Positions 62,850 through 64,000 of a stretch of 64,000 nucleotides of DNA are shown in pieces. The stretch spans positions 434,001 through 498,000 of the forward strand of contig NC_089184.1 in the NCBI RefSeq assembly GCF_947507565.1, in the 5' to 3' direction. The stretch's first letter is position 1. The number at the start of each line of letters is the position of its first letter. Both the position numbers and the translations under genes were made by a program. The DNA comes from Oscarella lobularis. Lineage: Eukaryota > Porifera > Homoscleromorpha > Homosclerophorida > Oscarellidae. A model generated the notes under the pieces. It did not search any database. It saw only the letters and a list, made by a program, of their open reading frames with translations, and was not told where the DNA came from.

Positions 62850-64000
62850 CTATAAATCGTCAGCATCATCGTCGTCATTAGCTACCCGCTTTTTTTGTTT
62901 AGATTTGGATGGCAGCTTACTTGCTTTTGGCTTTGATGATGAAGATGGAATAGGCATCGCCTAAAAATTCATAATCAGAAAACGGCTACTATTTCCCCGT
63001 TACCCTACGTTTTCTTTCCACTGGATTTCTTCGTAGATTCGATCAACACAGTCAGCCATGTATTGATGCTAATAACATCAATATTACCCTATTGATTCAA
63101 CGTCTACCCCTCCTTACATAATCGGAAAAGACGCGGACCCATCGAAGTTTCTCCCCTTTTGCGTACTGAAAGCAAAATGCATTCTCCTCTGCGTCAGATT
63201 CATAAACTTTAATCATTTCCCATGTAAATGTGTGAGCTTGCTCCTGAACAATTTTTTATTGCTTTGTGTAGTCAATCTCGCTTTCTACACTGTTTTACCT
63301 CAACTATTCCTTCAGTTGTGCACGCTTGCAATTTTAAATCATTTAGACTTACTGACGCAATCACGTGGCCTGCTTTACGAGCGTCGCATTGGCAATGCGG
63401 AAACGAAACGGAACAATACTCAGATAAAGTTCGCGCCAAATCCAAGTACTAAAGACGGCACACGTTCTAATTAAATAATTTCCCCACACGTCTTAATTCG
63501 TTAACCTCTGTTTTCGTAGCAGTCGATTTCTGCAAATATTTCAGTTGTTTTAGTTGATCTCCCGGACTAATTTTGCCCATGCTGACATCTTCCACAGCCT
63601 AATGATAATATCCAATTCAATTATTCCTCCAAAATAAGTAATTCTTTTACATCACCTGCCCATAAAACAGATTGGAAGCAACTCTATCCTCACTAGCGAT
63701 CACTTCCTAAAGAATCAATAGTTGGATACAAGAATTGAAATAATTCATATCCCCATATACGTGTGTGAGTGTGAATAGCCATTTTTTGAATGTAAGACAC
63801 GACTTTCCAGCTGTCGCCGAATAGTTCTTGATGTAAATCCGATGAGGAAATTCTGCGGAACGCAATTTCCGCTCTAAAACCCCGCCCCAAAATAAACATT
63901 GAAAGGCAAAAAATAACTAAATCTTCTAACCAAAGCCGTGAGCGCAAATTTCGAATAGTGCAAAGTATTTATAGTTTTCTTTCTGGAGTCCAATCTTTTC
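62850..64000 (-). CDS. SNX27: Sorting nexin 27, C-terminal FERM-like part (runs off the right edge)
   Basis: Only the 3' end is present. Read leftward from the edge: IGLQKENYKYFALFEICAHG, ERKLRSAEFPHRIYIKNYSA with CLTFKKWLFTL, a helix with DVSMGKISPGDQLKQLKYLQ, WEMIKVYESDAEENAFCFQY then AKGEKLRWVRVFSDY and QYMADCVDRIYEEIQWKEN: this is the SNX27 FERM F2-F3 order. The last exon adds a Ser/Lys-rich tail ending ANDDDADDL (TAG 62850-62852). SNX27 links PDZ-ligand cargo to retromer for endosome-to-surface recycling. The PX and PDZ domains would lie beyond the window. Confidence 0.9.

Overview
This is a compact, intron-bearing animal nuclear genome. About 30 genes sit in 64 kb. Most introns are 45-110 bp with GT...AG ends, and intergenic gaps are often under 100 bp. 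The conserved genes are clearly metazoan or metazoan-like (HERC1, RIIAD1, SNX27, a TTLL6/13-type polyglutamylase, a Pygopus-type PHD finger). Very small introns plus an animal gene set suggest an early-branching animal such as a sponge with a small genome; this is an inference and species cannot be fixed from the window. All names come from recognising protein motifs by eye; no database search was run.

Layout, left to right: HERC1 (5' part, minus), a membrane-anchored endonuclease/exonuclease/phosphatase-fold gene (minus), a WRN/EXD-type 3'-5' exonuclease (plus), nicalin NCLN (minus), EFG1-like rRNA processing factor (plus), RIIAD1 (minus), peroxisomal HSD17B4 (minus), TIMM44 (plus), a palindrome-rich block, CDC34/UBE2R (plus), GALT (minus), an RPRD-type CID protein (plus), MSTO1 (minus), POLR3G (plus), LYSMD3/4 (minus), SFR1 (plus), TTLL (minus), PSMA4 (minus), COPE (plus), NAT10 (minus). 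Then comes a rearranged stretch (40.3-43.4 kb): two copies of a Pygopus-type PHD gene, a stray tail of methionine synthase, and between them an intronless glycine-zipper/OTU-like gene. MTR (intronless, minus), IPO9 (plus) and PIGH (minus) follow, then about 1.6 kb of structured noncoding DNA, a three-copy tandem array of an unrecognised gene family (53.9-58.7 kb), SERINC (minus), SLC25A46 (plus) and the 3' end of SNX27 (minus).

Genes mostly alternate in strand, so nearly every gene shares a short head-to-head promoter with one neighbour (38-146 bp between start codons in many pairs) and a convergent 3' end with the other (0-35 bp between stop codons in several). Several of these promoters carry CACGTG or TGACGTCA motifs. 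The genes serve general housekeeping: protein turnover (HERC1, UBE2R, PSMA4), translation and RNA (NAT10, EFG1-like, POLR3G), trafficking (COPE, SNX27, IPO9), mitochondria (TIMM44, SLC25A46, MSTO1), and metabolism (MTR, GALT, HSD17B4, PIGH).

The least ordinary parts are the OTU-like gene framed by a segmental duplication, the tandem array bounded by a copied SERINC 3' tail, and the two palindrome-rich noncoding blocks.
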